Positions 17,517 to 26,806 of a stretch of 64,000 nucleotides of DNA are shown one piece after another; within the stretch, counting starts at the first letter, position 1; each line of letters opens with the position of its first letter. The notes under the pieces were generated by a model, which saw nothing but the letters and a program-made list of their open reading frames with translations, had not been told where the DNA came from and searched no databases. The stretch is from the NCBI GenBank assembly GCA_945787845.1, contig CALZJH010000009.1, positions 99,208 through 163,207 of the forward strand. Direction: 5' to 3'. The position numbers and the translations under genes were made by a program. The DNA is from an uncultured Woeseiaceae bacterium. GTDB lineage: Bacteria > Pseudomonadota > Gammaproteobacteria > Steroidobacterales > Woeseiaceae.

Positions 17517-18209
17517 ATGTCGCAGGATGAAGAAGACATCATATTGGCCGATCTGCCCGACGACGAACTCGTCGAGCAGATGTTCGACGACCTGTACGAC
17601 GGGCTCGCCGATGAAATCGCGGAGGGCACGCAGATTCTGCTCGACCGCGGCTGGGAAGCGAAGAAGGTGCTCGATGAGGCCCTCGTCGGCGGTATGAACA
17701 TCGTCGGTATCGATTTTCGTGACGGCATCCTGTTCGTGCCTGAAGTCCTGCTCGCGGCCAATGCGATGAAGGCCGGCATGGCAATCCTGCAACCGATCCT
17801 GACGGCGAGCGGCGCCGAGCCTGTGGGCAAAATGGTAATCGGCACGGTCAAGGGCGATATCCACGATATCGGCAAGAACCTCGTCGGCATGATGATGGAA
17901 GGCGCCGGTTTCGAGGTCGTGGACCTCGGCATCAACACTGACGCCGAGACCTATATCGCGGCGCTCAGGGAACACCGGCCGAACATCCTCGGCATGTCCG
18001 CGCTGCTCACGACAACGATGCCGTACATGAAGGTCGTTATCGACACGATGAAAGAGGAAGGCCTGCGCGATGATTTCATCGTCCTGGTCGGAGGTGCGCC
18101 TCTGAACGAAGAATTCGGCGAGGCGGTCGGTGCCGACGCCTATTGCCGCGATGCGGCGACGGCGGTCGAAGTGGCCAAACAGCTCGTCCTGGAACAGCGC
18201 GCCTCCTGA
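17517..18209 (+). CDS. Corrinoid (B12-binding) methyl-carrier protein, MttC/MtbC-like
   Basis: A 230-residue corrinoid protein: an N-terminal helical cap (about 18-105) and a Rossmann-type B12 domain with GDIHDIGKN near residues 118-126, where His is the lower cobalt ligand, and a VLVGGAPLNEEF segment. It would accept a methyl group from a substrate methyltransferase (MttB paralogues at 22.8-25.9 kb) and hand it to the methyl-THF transferase at 19.1 kb. It opens the operon. Confidence 0.93.
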   Translation: MSQDEEDIILADLPDDELVEQMFDDLYDGLADEIAEGTQILLDRGWEAKKVLDEALVGGMNIVGIDFRDGILFVPEVLLAANAMKAGMAILQPILTASGAEPVGKMVIGTVKGDIHDIGKNLVGMMMEGAGFEVVDLGINTDAETYIAALREHRPNILGMSALLTTTMPYMKVVIDTMKEEGLRDDFIVLVGGAPLNEEFGEAVGADAYCRDAATAVEVAKQLVLEQRAS

Positions 18210-18210
18210 C

Positions 18211-18816
18211 GTGGCAGAGCCAACGGTCCTGATCATTGCGTGCGGCGCACTGGCGAAAGAGATCGTTGAACTGCAGCGCCTGAACGGCTGGTCGCCTATC
18301 AGGATTCAGTGCCTGCCTGCCGAGTTGCATAACCGGCCGGAGAGAATACCGGCCGCTGTCGAGGCGGCAATTGAAAAATACCGGGACGTGTACGACCAGC
18401 TGTTTGTTGCCTACGCTGACTGCGGCACGGGCGGAGCCCTGGACAAGCTGCTGCGGCGGTATGGCATCGAGCGCCTGCCCGGCGCTCACTGTTACGAATT
18501 TTACGCAGGCTCAAAGGCCTTCGCTGCGCTTGCCGAGCATGAGCCGGCCTCGTTCTACCTGACCGACTTCCTGGCGAGGCATTTCGACCGGCTGGTGAAG
18601 AGAGGGCTGGGCCTCGACCGACATCCCGAGCTGATGCCCGAGTACTTCGGCAATTACAAACGGCTGGTGTACCTGTCGCAGGCCGAATCAGCACAGCTCG
18701 AAACAGCGGCCCGCGGACACGCGGACTACCTGGGCCTGGCCTTTGAACACTGGCATACGGGACTCGGCCCCGTTGGACAGGAAATTGGAGAACACCTCGT
18801 TCAATGGCGAAACTGA
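18211..18816 (+). CDS. DUF1638 family protein
   Basis: A 201-residue protein from GTG 18211, one base after the corrinoid gene stop; a longer frame from 18130 overlaps that gene and is unlikely. Motifs are VLIIACGALAKEI, QCLPAELHNRPERIP and YADCGTGG, with conserved Cys and His (PGAHCYEFY) that could bind metal. DUF1638 proteins recur in corrinoid methyltransferase clusters of proteobacteria; their activity is not known to me. Overlap with the next gene (13 bases) indicates coupled translation. Confidence 0.8.
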   Translation: MAEPTVLIIACGALAKEIVELQRLNGWSPIRIQCLPAELHNRPERIPAAVEAAIEKYRDVYDQLFVAYADCGTGGALDKLLRRYGIERLPGAHCYEFYAGSKAFAALAEHEPASFYLTDFLARHFDRLVKRGLGLDRHPELMPEYFGNYKRLVYLSQAESAQLETAARGHADYLGLAFEHWHTGLGPVGQEIGEHLVQWRN

Positions 18817-19118
18817 TCTGCATCTACTGGCGCGATATTCCGGCCCAAGTCGTGGGCCGGGCCGGGCGCAAATCGACGTTCAAGAAAGAGCTCGAGCCGC
18901 GCTTCGCGACCGCGATCGATCGCGCTGCGATGCGCGCCGGCCGCGGCTCGAGTGACGCCTACCTCGAGGACTGGTGCCGCGTGACAGAAGTTGTCGACGG
19001 CGATCTCGAGGCGGCTGTCAACGAGCGCGTGGCAGCGCTCGAAAACGAATTCAATCCCGAGTATCTCGAAAAAGTCGTCAAAGCCGGCGGCCTGGTTCAA
19101 AAAGGAAACACGGAATGA
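18804..19118 (+). CDS. Small conserved protein of corrinoid clusters (virulence-factor-like domain)
   Basis: A 104-residue soluble protein beginning MAKLICIYWRDIPAQVVG, followed by FKKELEPRFATAIDRAA. I recognise it only loosely as the small family often labelled virulence factor, found beside methyl-THF:corrinoid methyltransferases in proteobacteria; that label says little about function. It overlaps both neighbours (13 and 4 bases), so it is made together with the methyl-transfer enzymes and may be a subunit or assembly factor. Confidence 0.65.
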   Translation: MAKLICIYWRDIPAQVVGRAGRKSTFKKELEPRFATAIDRAAMRAGRGSSDAYLEDWCRVTEVVDGDLEAAVNERVAALENEFNPEYLEKVVKAGGLVQKGNTE

Positions 19119-20017
19119 CCGACACCCTCATCAGTTCAAAATCGAAGGACGTCGTGATTGGATTCGAGCGCCCATTCGCGGTTATTGGCGAGCGCATAAA
19201 TCCCACTGGTCGAAAGCTGCTGGCCGAGGAAATGAAGAACGGCGACTACAGCCGCGTCGAGGCCGATGCGGTCGCCCAGGTCGCGGCGGGCGCGCACATC
19301 CTCGACGTCAATGCGGGCATACCGCTGGCCGACGAACCGGCGATTCTCGCCGAGTGTATTCGGCTGGTGCAGTCGGTCACCGACGTGCCGCTTTGCATAG
19401 ACTCTTCGATCGTCGCCGCCCTCGAGTCCGGGCTCGAGGCCTACGAAGGCAAGGCATTGCTGAACTCGGTGACGGGCGAGGAAGAGCGGCTCGAAGCAGT
19501 GCTGCCGCTGGTGAAGAAATACGGGTGTGCCGTGATCGCCATCTCCAATGACGACGACGGCATATCAGAAGACATCAACGTGCGCTTTAACGTGGCGAAG
19601 AAGATCGTCGAGCGCGCGCAGGACCACGGCATCCCGGCCAGCGATGTCATTGTCGATCCGCTGGTCATGCCGATCGGTGCCATCAACTCCGCGGGTGTGC
19701 AGGTCATGGAACTGGTTCAGCGGCTGCGTAACGAGCTCAAGGTGAATACCACCTGCGGTGCTTCAAACCTGAGTTTTGGCCTGCCCAATCGCAACGGCCT
19801 GAATACTGCGTTTATCAGCATGGCGATTGCGAGCGGCATGACGTCCGCAATCACCAACCCGCTGCACGCCGAGATCATGCAGTCCATTCGCGGGGCGAAC
19901 GTCGTCATGGGCAATGACCCCGAATGCGCGGACTGGATTGCCCATAATCGCGAGCCGTCTGCCGATGGCGACCAGCGTCGCGGCCGTCGCGGCAGCCGGC
20001 GTCGGCGCCGCGGCTGA
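19115..20017 (+). CDS. Methyltetrahydrofolate:corrinoid methyltransferase
   Basis: A 300-residue pterin-binding TIM-barrel protein starting at ATG 19115, which overlaps the previous stop; the longer frame from 18974 is an overlap artefact. Motifs are VIGERINPTGRK, HILDVNAGIPLADE, PLCIDSS and DPLVMPIG. It would move the methyl group from the corrinoid protein to tetrahydrofolate (or back). The C-terminus ends in an Arg/Gly-rich tail (QRRGRRGSRRRRRG) not expected for the family; similar tails occur on three other products of this operon. Confidence 0.9.
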   Translation: MTDTLISSKSKDVVIGFERPFAVIGERINPTGRKLLAEEMKNGDYSRVEADAVAQVAAGAHILDVNAGIPLADEPAILAECIRLVQSVTDVPLCIDSSIVAALESGLEAYEGKALLNSVTGEEERLEAVLPLVKKYGCAVIAISNDDDGISEDINVRFNVAKKIVERAQDHGIPASDVIVDPLVMPIGAINSAGVQVMELVQRLRNELKVNTTCGASNLSFGLPNRNGLNTAFISMAIASGMTSAITNPLHAEIMQSIRGANVVMGNDPECADWIAHNREPSADGDQRRGRRGSRRRRRG

Positions 20018-20028
20018 CAGATCCCTGA

Positions 20029-21984
20029 ATGACCAGCGCTCCCGACAAGGACCCGATGATCGTCTTCATGCCGTCCGGCAAGCGCGGTCAGTTTCCGCGC
20101 GGGACCGCGATACTGGATGCGGCGCGCAGCCTCGGCGTCGATATCGATTCGGTTTGTGGCGGCAGGGCGATTTGCGGGCGCTGCCAGGTTGAAGTCGCCG
20201 AGGGCGAGTTTGCCAAGCACGGAATCAATTCGACCACGGACAATGTTTCGGGTCCGGGTGACGCCGAGGGCCGTTATCGTGAGCGACGGGGGCTGGGTGA
20301 GACCCGGCGCCTGGGCTGCCAGGCGAAGCTCGAGTCGGACGTGGTGATTGACGTGCCGGCCAGCTCGCAGGTGCACCACCAGGTCGTTCGAAAACCGCAC
20401 GAAGACCATGACATTGCGATCAATCCGGTGGTCCATGCGCACTTTGTCGAAGTGCCGCAACCCACGCTCGATGAGGCACTCGGTGACCTCGAGCGCTTGT
20501 ACGGCGCATTGGCAAGCGAATGGGACCTGCACGATCTTGGCTGTGAGCCGGCGGTCGTGCGCGCACTGCAGTCGGCGCTGGCGGACGGCAAACGGCAGGT
20601 GACGGTTGCGGTTCGCAACGGCAGCCGCGTCATCGCCGTCTGGCCTGGCCTCAAGGAAAAGCTCTACGGCATCGCGTTTGACGTCGGCTCGACAACGGTC
20701 GCGGCCCACCTTTGCGACCTGGCAAGCGGTGAAGTCATTGCGAGCGCGGGCAAAATGAATCCGCAGATACGCTACGGCGAGGACCTCATGAGCCGTGTGT
20801 CCTACATCATGATGAACCCGGGCGGAGAAGCGAAATTGATCGCGGCGGTGCGCAGCGCCATGAATGAGCTCGTCGAGGAAGTCGCGGCGGACGCGGAGGT
20901 CGACGTAACGGACGTGGTGGAGGTCACGGTCGTTGGTAATCCCATCATGCAGCACCTCGTGCTGGGTATCAGCCCGGTCGAGCTGGGCACGGCGCCCTTT
21001 GCGCTGGCGACCGACTCGAGCGTCGATGTGCGCGCGTCGGACATTGGGCTTTCGATCAATGCCGGCGGGCACGTGTACGCGTTGCCGTGTATTGCCGGCC
21101 ACGTGGGCGCGGACGCGGCCGGTGTGTTGCTGGCCGAGGCGCCGCAGCGTCACGACGGCGTGTCGCTCATTGTCGACGTCGGCACGAATGCGGAAATTCT
21201 CCTCGGCGACGCCGGGCGGCTGTTGGCCGCATCCAGCCCCACGGGGCCTGCCTTCGAAGGCGCGCAGATCAGCGGCGGACAACGGGCTGCGCCGGGCGCC
21301 ATTGAACGCGTGCGCATCGACAAGGAATCGCACGAGCCGCGCTTCAAGGTGATCGGGTGTGACCTGTGGTCCGACGATCCAGGGTTTGCGAACGAGGTAA
21401 AACAGGTCACGGGTATTTGTGGCTCGGGCATTATTGAAGTCGTTGCCGAGTTGTTTCTCGCCGGCATCCTCGACGCCGACGGGAAGATCAACGCATCCCC
21501 ATCGCCTCGGGTCGTGGAAGACGGCCGCACGCTGGCGTACGTCCTGCATGACGGTGACCCGACTATTCACATCACGCAAAACGACGTCCGGGCGATTCAG
21601 CTGGCCAAAGCGGCACTGCATGCCGGCGCCAGGTTGCTCATGGAGCATCATGGCGTGGACAGGGTTGATCGCATTCGCCTGGCCGGCGCGTTCGGCGCCC
21701 ATATCGACGTCAGGTACGCCATGGTGCTGGGCCTGATTCCCGAGTGCGACCTCGACCAGGTGTCGTCAGCGGGCAATGCTGCCGGGACCGGCGCGCGTAT
21801 CGCTTTGCTCGACAAGGCGTCGCGGGCACGGATCGAACAACAGGTTCGGGACGTCGTGAAGATCGAAACCGCGGTCGAACCGCGCTTCCAGGAACACTTT
21901 GTTGCCGCTATGGCGATTCCGGGTGACGACACGGCAAGACCCTCGCGTGCGAAGCGTCGCCGCGGGCGGCGAGGGCGCTCATGA
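20029..21984 (+). CDS. Reductive activator of corrinoid proteins (2Fe-2S, ASKHA domain)
   Basis: A 651-residue protein of the RACo/DUF4445 type. The N-terminal ferredoxin part has CGGRAICGRC and a later Cys (RLGCQAK), giving a C-x5-C-x2-C...C 2Fe-2S site. The C-terminal actin-like ATPase part has FDVGSTTVAAHL near residue 220 and VDVGTNAEILLG. It rescues inactive Co(II) corrinoid by ATP-driven reduction to Co(I). The end carries a basic tail (AKRRRGRRGRS). It overlaps the next gene by four bases. Confidence 0.92.
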   Translation: MTSAPDKDPMIVFMPSGKRGQFPRGTAILDAARSLGVDIDSVCGGRAICGRCQVEVAEGEFAKHGINSTTDNVSGPGDAEGRYRERRGLGETRRLGCQAKLESDVVIDVPASSQVHHQVVRKPHEDHDIAINPVVHAHFVEVPQPTLDEALGDLERLYGALASEWDLHDLGCEPAVVRALQSALADGKRQVTVAVRNGSRVIAVWPGLKEKLYGIAFDVGSTTVAAHLCDLASGEVIASAGKMNPQIRYGEDLMSRVSYIMMNPGGEAKLIAAVRSAMNELVEEVAADAEVDVTDVVEVTVVGNPIMQHLVLGISPVELGTAPFALATDSSVDVRASDIGLSINAGGHVYALPCIAGHVGADAAGVLLAEAPQRHDGVSLIVDVGTNAEILLGDAGRLLAASSPTGPAFEGAQISGGQRAAPGAIERVRIDKESHEPRFKVIGCDLWSDDPGFANEVKQVTGICGSGIIEVVAELFLAGILDADGKINASPSPRVVEDGRTLAYVLHDGDPTIHITQNDVRAIQLAKAALHAGARLLMEHHGVDRVDRIRLAGAFGAHIDVRYAMVLGLIPECDLDQVSSAGNAAGTGARIALLDKASRARIEQQVRDVVKIETAVEPRFQEHFVAAMAIPGDDTARPSRAKRRRGRRGRS

Positions 21985-22829
21985 ACACGCTGCGTTCCGC
22001 GGAAATCCAGGTGCTGGCACATCACGTGCGCGAGGCCTACATGGAGATCTTTCCGACCGAGACCATCGAGTCGCGCCTTGGAGCGCTTGAGCCGAACTCC
22101 TACGTCGCCGTGACCTGCTCACCGAGCAGGGGCGTCGACGTGACGCTCGATATGTCGGAACGGCTCGCAAGCCGCGGCTTCAAGGTGGTGCCCCACGTGG
22201 CCGCCAGGATGGTCCGGGACAAACGGCATCTTCACGAGATTATCGCCAGGCTGAATGACCTGCCGATCATCAGTATTTTCGTTCCGGGCGGCGACGCCGA
22301 TGCGCCGCTCGGCGATTACTCCACGGCGCTTGCGCTGCTACGAGACATCGCGGAGATCGATCACAACTTCACCGAGATTGGCGTGGCCGCACATCCCGAG
22401 GGGCACCCGCACGTCGCTGCCGACGAGCTCGTCCGTGCCCTGCTCAGGAAACAGGAGGTCGCAAATTATCTCGTGACACAGATGTGCTTCGACGCCGATA
22501 TCATCGCCACGTGGTTGCGCTCGATCCGGGAGCAGGGGGTCACTCTGCCGGCGTGGCTGGGCTTACCCGGTGTCGCCGATCGCGGATCGCTGCTAAAGAC
22601 CTCCCTGCGCATCGGCGTCGGCGACTCGTTGCGCTACCTGAAGCGCAATCCCCGGGCGGCGGCACGACTCATGTTGTCGAATGAGTATCGCCCCGACGAC
22701 CTGTTGTTCGGCCTGGCGCCGTACCTTGCGGACCCGGCGTATGATATCCACGGGCACCATGTCTATTGCTTCAACCAGGTTGAAAAAACCGAGCAATGGC
22801 GGCACGAGTTCCTGGAGGGATTGAGCTGA
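21981..22829 (+). CDS. Methylenetetrahydrofolate reductase-like protein
   Basis: A 282-residue TIM-barrel protein similar in size to MetF (296 in E. coli) but divergent. Recognisable features are VAVTCSPSRGVDVTLDMSE, GVAAHPEGHP and NYLVTQMCFDAD, typical of the flavin-dependent reductase. In this operon it would oxidise methyl-THF to methylene-THF, carrying the methyl group towards C1 oxidation or biosynthesis. Overlaps of four bases upstream and one base (TGATG) downstream tie it to its neighbours. Confidence 0.85.
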   Translation: MNTLRSAEIQVLAHHVREAYMEIFPTETIESRLGALEPNSYVAVTCSPSRGVDVTLDMSERLASRGFKVVPHVAARMVRDKRHLHEIIARLNDLPIISIFVPGGDADAPLGDYSTALALLRDIAEIDHNFTEIGVAAHPEGHPHVAADELVRALLRKQEVANYLVTQMCFDADIIATWLRSIREQGVTLPAWLGLPGVADRGSLLKTSLRIGVGDSLRYLKRNPRAAARLMLSNEYRPDDLLFGLAPYLADPAYDIHGHHVYCFNQVEKTEQWRHEFLEGLS

Positions 22830-24337
22830 TGGCGCGACGCAGCCGACGCAAACGGCGGACTGCCAATGCGACAGGGCAGCTCAAGTGGCGCGATATTGTG
22901 AACCGCTACGGCCCGATCAACGTCCTCAACGAGGAGCAGGTGCAGACCATCATCGACGGTGCGCTGGCAATACTGCAGTCGAAGGGCATGCGTTTTCTCG
23001 AGCCCGGCAGCCGCAAGCGCCTGGCCGCGGCCGGGGCCGATATCGATGAAGAGACCCTGATGGTGCGTTTCGACTCGTCGCTGGTCATGGAGCAGGTAGC
23101 ACTGGCGCCGTCGTCCTTCAAGCTACGTGCGCGCAACCCTGACCGGCGTCTCCAGTTTGGTGGCAACGCCATTAATTTTGCCTCAGTAGGCGGACCCGCT
23201 TTCGTCAGTGATCTGGACAAGGGCCGACGGCCGGGCACCTACGAGGAAATGTGCGACTACCTGCGCCTCGTGCAGAGCCTGAATATCATTCACCAGGAAG
23301 GTGGCGGCCCGTTCGAGGCTATGGACCTGCCCGCAGAGACGCGGCACCTCGACCTGTATCTCGCGCAGTATCGCCTGACGGACAAGAACTGCCAGTCGTA
23401 TGCGCTGGGCGGCGTGCGTGCGCGCGACTCAGTAGAGATGGCCTGTATTGCAATGGGGCTGGATCGCGCCGCCTTGCTCGACACGCCGGCATTGCTCGCC
23501 ATTATCAACACGAACTCGCCGCTGCAGCTCGACGTTCCGATGACCGAAGCGGTCGATGAGCTCGCGGCGGCCGGGCAGGTGTGCTGCATCACGCCGTTTA
23601 CGCTGGCCGGCTCGATGAGTCCCGTAACGCTGGCCGGAACGCTGGTGCAGCAAACGGCGGAGGTATTGGCGGTCGTGACTTACGCGCAAATTGTGCGGCC
23701 GTGCGCCCGCGTCATGTACGGCAGTTTTGCCTCCAATGTCGACATGCGCAGCGGCTCACCGGCGCTAGGGACGCCGGAATACACCAAGGCCGCACTGGCC
23801 AGCGGCCAGCTCGCGAGAAAACTCGGGCTGCCGTATCGGTCCAGCAACACGACGATGTCGAACTGCAACGATGCGCAGGCCGCTTACGAGAGCCAGATGT
23901 CCTTGTGGGGCTCGATCATGGGCGGTGCCCATCTCGTCAATCACGCGGCGGGCTGGCTGGAAGGCGGACTGACAGCGTCTTTCGAAAAACTCATCATTGA
24001 TGCCGAGATGCTCCAGATGATGGCCGAGTACCTGCGCCCGATCGAACTCTCGGACGACGAACTTGCGCTCGACGCCATCGCCGAGGTGGGTCCCGGCGGC
24101 CACCATTTCGGTACGGCTCACACGCTGCAGCGTTATGAGACCGCCTTTTATGAGCCGCTGATCTCCAGCCGCGAGAATTTCGAAAGCTGGCAGGAAGCCG
24201 GCAGCACGGATGCGGCGACCCGTGCGAACGCGACCTGGAAGCGGATGCTCAGGGACTACGAACAACCGCCGCTTGATGCGGCTATTGATGAAGCGCTCGT
24301 CGATTACGTCGAGCGACGCAAACAGGAATTAAGATAA
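22829..24337 (+). CDS. MttB-family (trimethylamine methyltransferase-like) protein 1
   Basis: A 502-residue member of the MttB superfamily, which demethylates quaternary or tertiary amines and passes the methyl to a corrinoid protein. The frame has no internal TAG, so this is the non-pyrrolysine type, some members of which use glycine betaine, proline betaine or carnitine. ATG 22829 is preferred over 22796 because TGATG couples it to the previous stop and GGAGGG lies upstream. The N-terminus is very basic ([10 protein letters not shown]), unlike typical MttB. Motifs include [15 protein letters not shown] and [19 protein letters not shown]. Substrate unknown. Confidence 0.88.
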   Translation: MARRSRRKRRTANATGQLKWRDIVNRYGPINVLNEEQVQTIIDGALAILQSKGMRFLEPGSRKRLAAAGADIDEETLMVRFDSSLVMEQVALAPSSFKLRARNPDRRLQFGGNAINFASVGGPAFVSDLDKGRRPGTYEEMCDYLRLVQSLNIIHQEGGGPFEAMDLPAETRHLDLYLAQYRLTDKNCQSYALGGVRARDSVEMACIAMGLDRAALLDTPALLAIINTNSPLQLDVPMTEAVDELAAAGQVCCITPFTLAGSMSPVTLAGTLVQQTAEVLAVVTYAQIVRPCARVMYGSFASNVDMRSGSPALGTPEYTKAALASGQLARKLGLPYRSSNTTMSNCNDAQAAYESQMSLWGSIMGGAHLVNHAAGWLEGGLTASFEKLIIDAEMLQMMAEYLRPIELSDDELALDAIAEVGPGGHHFGTAHTLQRYETAFYEPLISSRENFESWQEAGSTDAATRANATWKRMLRDYEQPPLDAAIDEALVDYVERRKQELR

Positions 24338-25866
24338 TGCGACCGACACTCAGTGTTCTTTCAAGCGCCATGATCGGGGATATTCTCGACGAGGCAAAGC
24401 GGATCATGGCGGAAACGGGAATGGAGATCCGGGGCGCGAAGCTCAGGCAACGACTCCTGGATCATGGTCTCAAGACCGACGCCTCCGGCAAGCGCATCCT
24501 GTTTACGCCGGACGTGGTCGATGCGGCTATCGCGAGTGCGCCCAGGTCGTTCACGCTCCATGATCGCGACGGCAATCCGTTTACCGAAATCGGCGGCAAC
24601 AACGTGCACTACGTGCCGGGCTCGAGTGGCCTGAAAATACAGGATCACAGGACCGGAGAGACGCGGCTGTCGAACTCGACGGATTTTGTCGAGTACGCGC
24701 GCCTGTGCGACGGCCTCGAGCACATTGCTTACCTTGCCACAGCGTTTTCTACGAACAAGGATATCGAGTCGCAGGTGTCCGATGCATGGCGCCTGTACAT
24801 GTGCCTCACGACATCGAAAAAACCCATCGTCTCGGGTGCCTTTAGCGAGGAGGGCGTGCCGCGCATGGCGGACATGATGCAGATGTTTCGCGCAGATCGT
24901 GCCGACCTGGTTGCCAGGCCCATGTCGATCTTCACGATCACGGCGACGGGCAATTTCCGCTACGGCGAGGATTCCTGCCAGAACCTGCTCGACTGCGTCG
25001 AGGCCGGTATCCCGGTCGAAATCGTGCCCGTGACGCTCATGGGTCTGATTGCGCCGGTGACGCTGGTCGGCGCGCTCGTGTTTCACTGCGTCGATGTCCT
25101 GACCGGCATCACAATGGCGCAAATCGTTCGGCCTGGAGCGCCCGTGCTTTTCGGCGGTGCGCCGGCGACCTTCCACATGAAGGCAGCGAGCTCGCCGATG
25201 GCCGCCATCGAGGCGCAGCATCTGAATGTCGCGTACGTGCAGATCGCGAAGTCGCTGAGCCTGCCGACGCAGGCCTACATGGCATTGAGCGACGGCAAGT
25301 TCCTGGACGCCCAGGGCGGCGGGGAGACCTTCAGCAGCGCGCTGCTCGCAGCCATTGCCGGCGTCAATTCGGTGTCCGGCCCCGGCATGCTCGATTTCGT
25401 CCTGACGTTCAGCCTGCCGAAGCTCGTGCACGACAATGAGGTCTGCGGCCAGGCCTTGCACTTCGTGCGAGAGGTCAAGGTGCTCGACGATCTGCCGACG
25501 CAGCATCTCGTCGATCAACTCATGGCCGAGGATCACCTGATTACCTCGCCTCACACCCTCGAGCACTGGCCCAGGGAACTGTACCTGACCGACCCTGTGA
25601 TCGACCGCCTGAACCGTGAGACCTGGGAAGAGGGCGGTGAGATGCAATTGTGGGATCGTGCCTGCGCCGAGGTCGAGACCCGGCTTGCCAAGTACGAGCC
25701 TGTCGAAACCGATGCGGCCATAGACGCCGCAATGCGCGATTGTGTGAAGGACGGCCTGGTCGACCAGGATTCGCTACCGGATCTGCCGCCACTGCCGGAC
25801 AAACCGGCACCCGCTGCCGCTCAGGGGCGCCGCGGCCGACGAGGCCGCCGTCGCCGCACAAGTTAG
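24337..25866 (+). CDS. MttB-family (trimethylamine methyltransferase-like) protein 2
   Basis: A 509-residue paralogue of the preceding protein; its start overlaps that stop by one base. It shares the fold and signatures ([33 protein letters not shown]) but is clearly diverged, so the two may take different amines or form a mixed complex. No in-frame TAG is present. The C-terminus ends in a Pro/Ala linker and a basic tail ([13 protein letters not shown]). The last four bases overlap the convergent pdxH gene. Confidence 0.88.
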   Translation: MRPTLSVLSSAMIGDILDEAKRIMAETGMEIRGAKLRQRLLDHGLKTDASGKRILFTPDVVDAAIASAPRSFTLHDRDGNPFTEIGGNNVHYVPGSSGLKIQDHRTGETRLSNSTDFVEYARLCDGLEHIAYLATAFSTNKDIESQVSDAWRLYMCLTTSKKPIVSGAFSEEGVPRMADMMQMFRADRADLVARPMSIFTITATGNFRYGEDSCQNLLDCVEAGIPVEIVPVTLMGLIAPVTLVGALVFHCVDVLTGITMAQIVRPGAPVLFGGAPATFHMKAASSPMAAIEAQHLNVAYVQIAKSLSLPTQAYMALSDGKFLDAQGGGETFSSALLAAIAGVNSVSGPGMLDFVLTFSLPKLVHDNEVCGQALHFVREVKVLDDLPTQHLVDQLMAEDHLITSPHTLEHWPRELYLTDPVIDRLNRETWEEGGEMQLWDRACAEVETRLAKYEPVETDAAIDAAMRDCVKDGLVDQDSLPDLPPLPDKPAPAAAQGRRGRRGRRRRTS

Positions 25867-26540
25867 GGCGCCAATCTCTCGATTCGCCAGCTATCGTCTT
25901 CCTGCCTCGTGTACTCGAAGCGGTCGTGCAGGCGGTTGCGCCGGCCCTGCCAGAATTCGATCTCCTGCGGGACCACGCGGTACCCGCCCCAGAAGGAGGG
26001 TAGCGGCACTTCCTTGTCCCTGAATTTCTGCTTGATCTCCTGGAACTTGTTCTCGAGCAGGGAGCGCGACGAGACGACGCTGCTCTGCGCCGAGACCCAG
26101 GCGCCGATCTGGCTGCCGCGCGGGCGCGACAGGAAGTAGGCCAGCGATTCCCGGGTAGAAATCTTCTCTGCCGTCCCGCGGATCTTGACCTGCCGTGCCG
26201 CGGCCGACCAGAAGAACAGCAGCGACACATTCGGGTTCTTTTCCATGTCCGCTGCCTTGCGGCTCTCGTAGTTCGTGTAAAACACAAAGCCGCGCTCATC
26301 GAAGGACTTCAGCAACACGGTGCGGCTCGAGGGCCGGTTGTCACCGTCGACCGTCGACAAGCTGAGGGCATTGGGATCGAGCGGCACCGTCTCGCAGGCA
26401 TACCGAAACCAGTCCTCGAACTGCACGATAGGATCGTCATTGAGGTCGTCGCGGTCGAGCGCAAAGCCCGTGGCGGAGCGCCGCAGGGCGGCGACATCCA
26501 TGCCGTGGTGGGCGGTGGGATTGCCTGATTCGTCTGACAT
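25863..26540 (-). CDS. pdxH: Pyridoxine/pyridoxamine 5'-phosphate oxidase
   Basis: A 225-residue FMN enzyme that oxidises pyridoxine or pyridoxamine phosphate to pyridoxal phosphate. Motifs are [21 protein letters not shown] cut to its core [29 protein letters not shown] and [12 protein letters not shown] near the C-terminus. Length matches the family. It converges with and overlaps mttB paralogue 2 by four bases. Confidence 0.96.
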   Translation of the reverse strand: MSDESGNPTAHHGMDVAALRRSATGFALDRDDLNDDPIVQFEDWFRYACETVPLDPNALSLSTVDGDNRPSSRTVLLKSFDERGFVFYTNYESRKAADMEKNPNVSLLFFWSAAARQVKIRGTAEKISTRESLAYFLSRPRGSQIGAWVSAQSSVVSSRSLLENKFQEIKQKFRDKEVPLPSFWGGYRVVPQEIEFWQGRRNRLHDRFEYTRQEDDSWRIERLAP

Positions 26541-26596
26541 GGCGCAAATATATCAAGGTCGCCACCAAAGAGGGGGGAATCGTCGGGAGATCACTG

Positions 26597-26626
26597 TTTC
26601 AATCCCAAATAGCCTGCGGGTATAAT
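26597..26626 (+). promoter_or_regulatory. Promoter of tRNA-Leu
   Basis: A perfect -10 TATAAT (26621-26626) followed by GCCCGG, with a poor -35 (TTTCAA, 18-base spacing). The GC-rich discriminator fits stringently regulated stable RNA. It lies 51 bases before the tRNA gene and may also serve tig. Confidence 0.6.
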
Positions 26627-26676
26627 GCCCGGCTGGACAGGCTGTGCGGGTCTCAAGATCGCGTCGCGCGCAGGAT

Positions 26677-26762
<86 letters not shown>

Positions 26763-26806
26763 GTCCTAACCTGGTCTAAATTACTAATTATTAAGAGAAA
26801 TATAGA

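Noticed and set aside
17517-17600. Cobalamin riboswitch before the corrinoid operon
   Set aside because: The 100-base leader has no B12-box-like sequence and is too short for the element.
19717-21702. 661-codon open frame on the minus strand across the corrinoid activator gene
   Set aside because: It is the shadow of the real plus-strand gene in GC-rich DNA; its translation is Arg/Asp/His-rich with no domain, while the plus strand has a 2Fe-2S site and ATPase motifs.
22829-25866. Pyrrolysine-containing trimethylamine methyltransferases
   Set aside because: Both frames run without an internal TAG, and no pyrrolysine genes are in the window.
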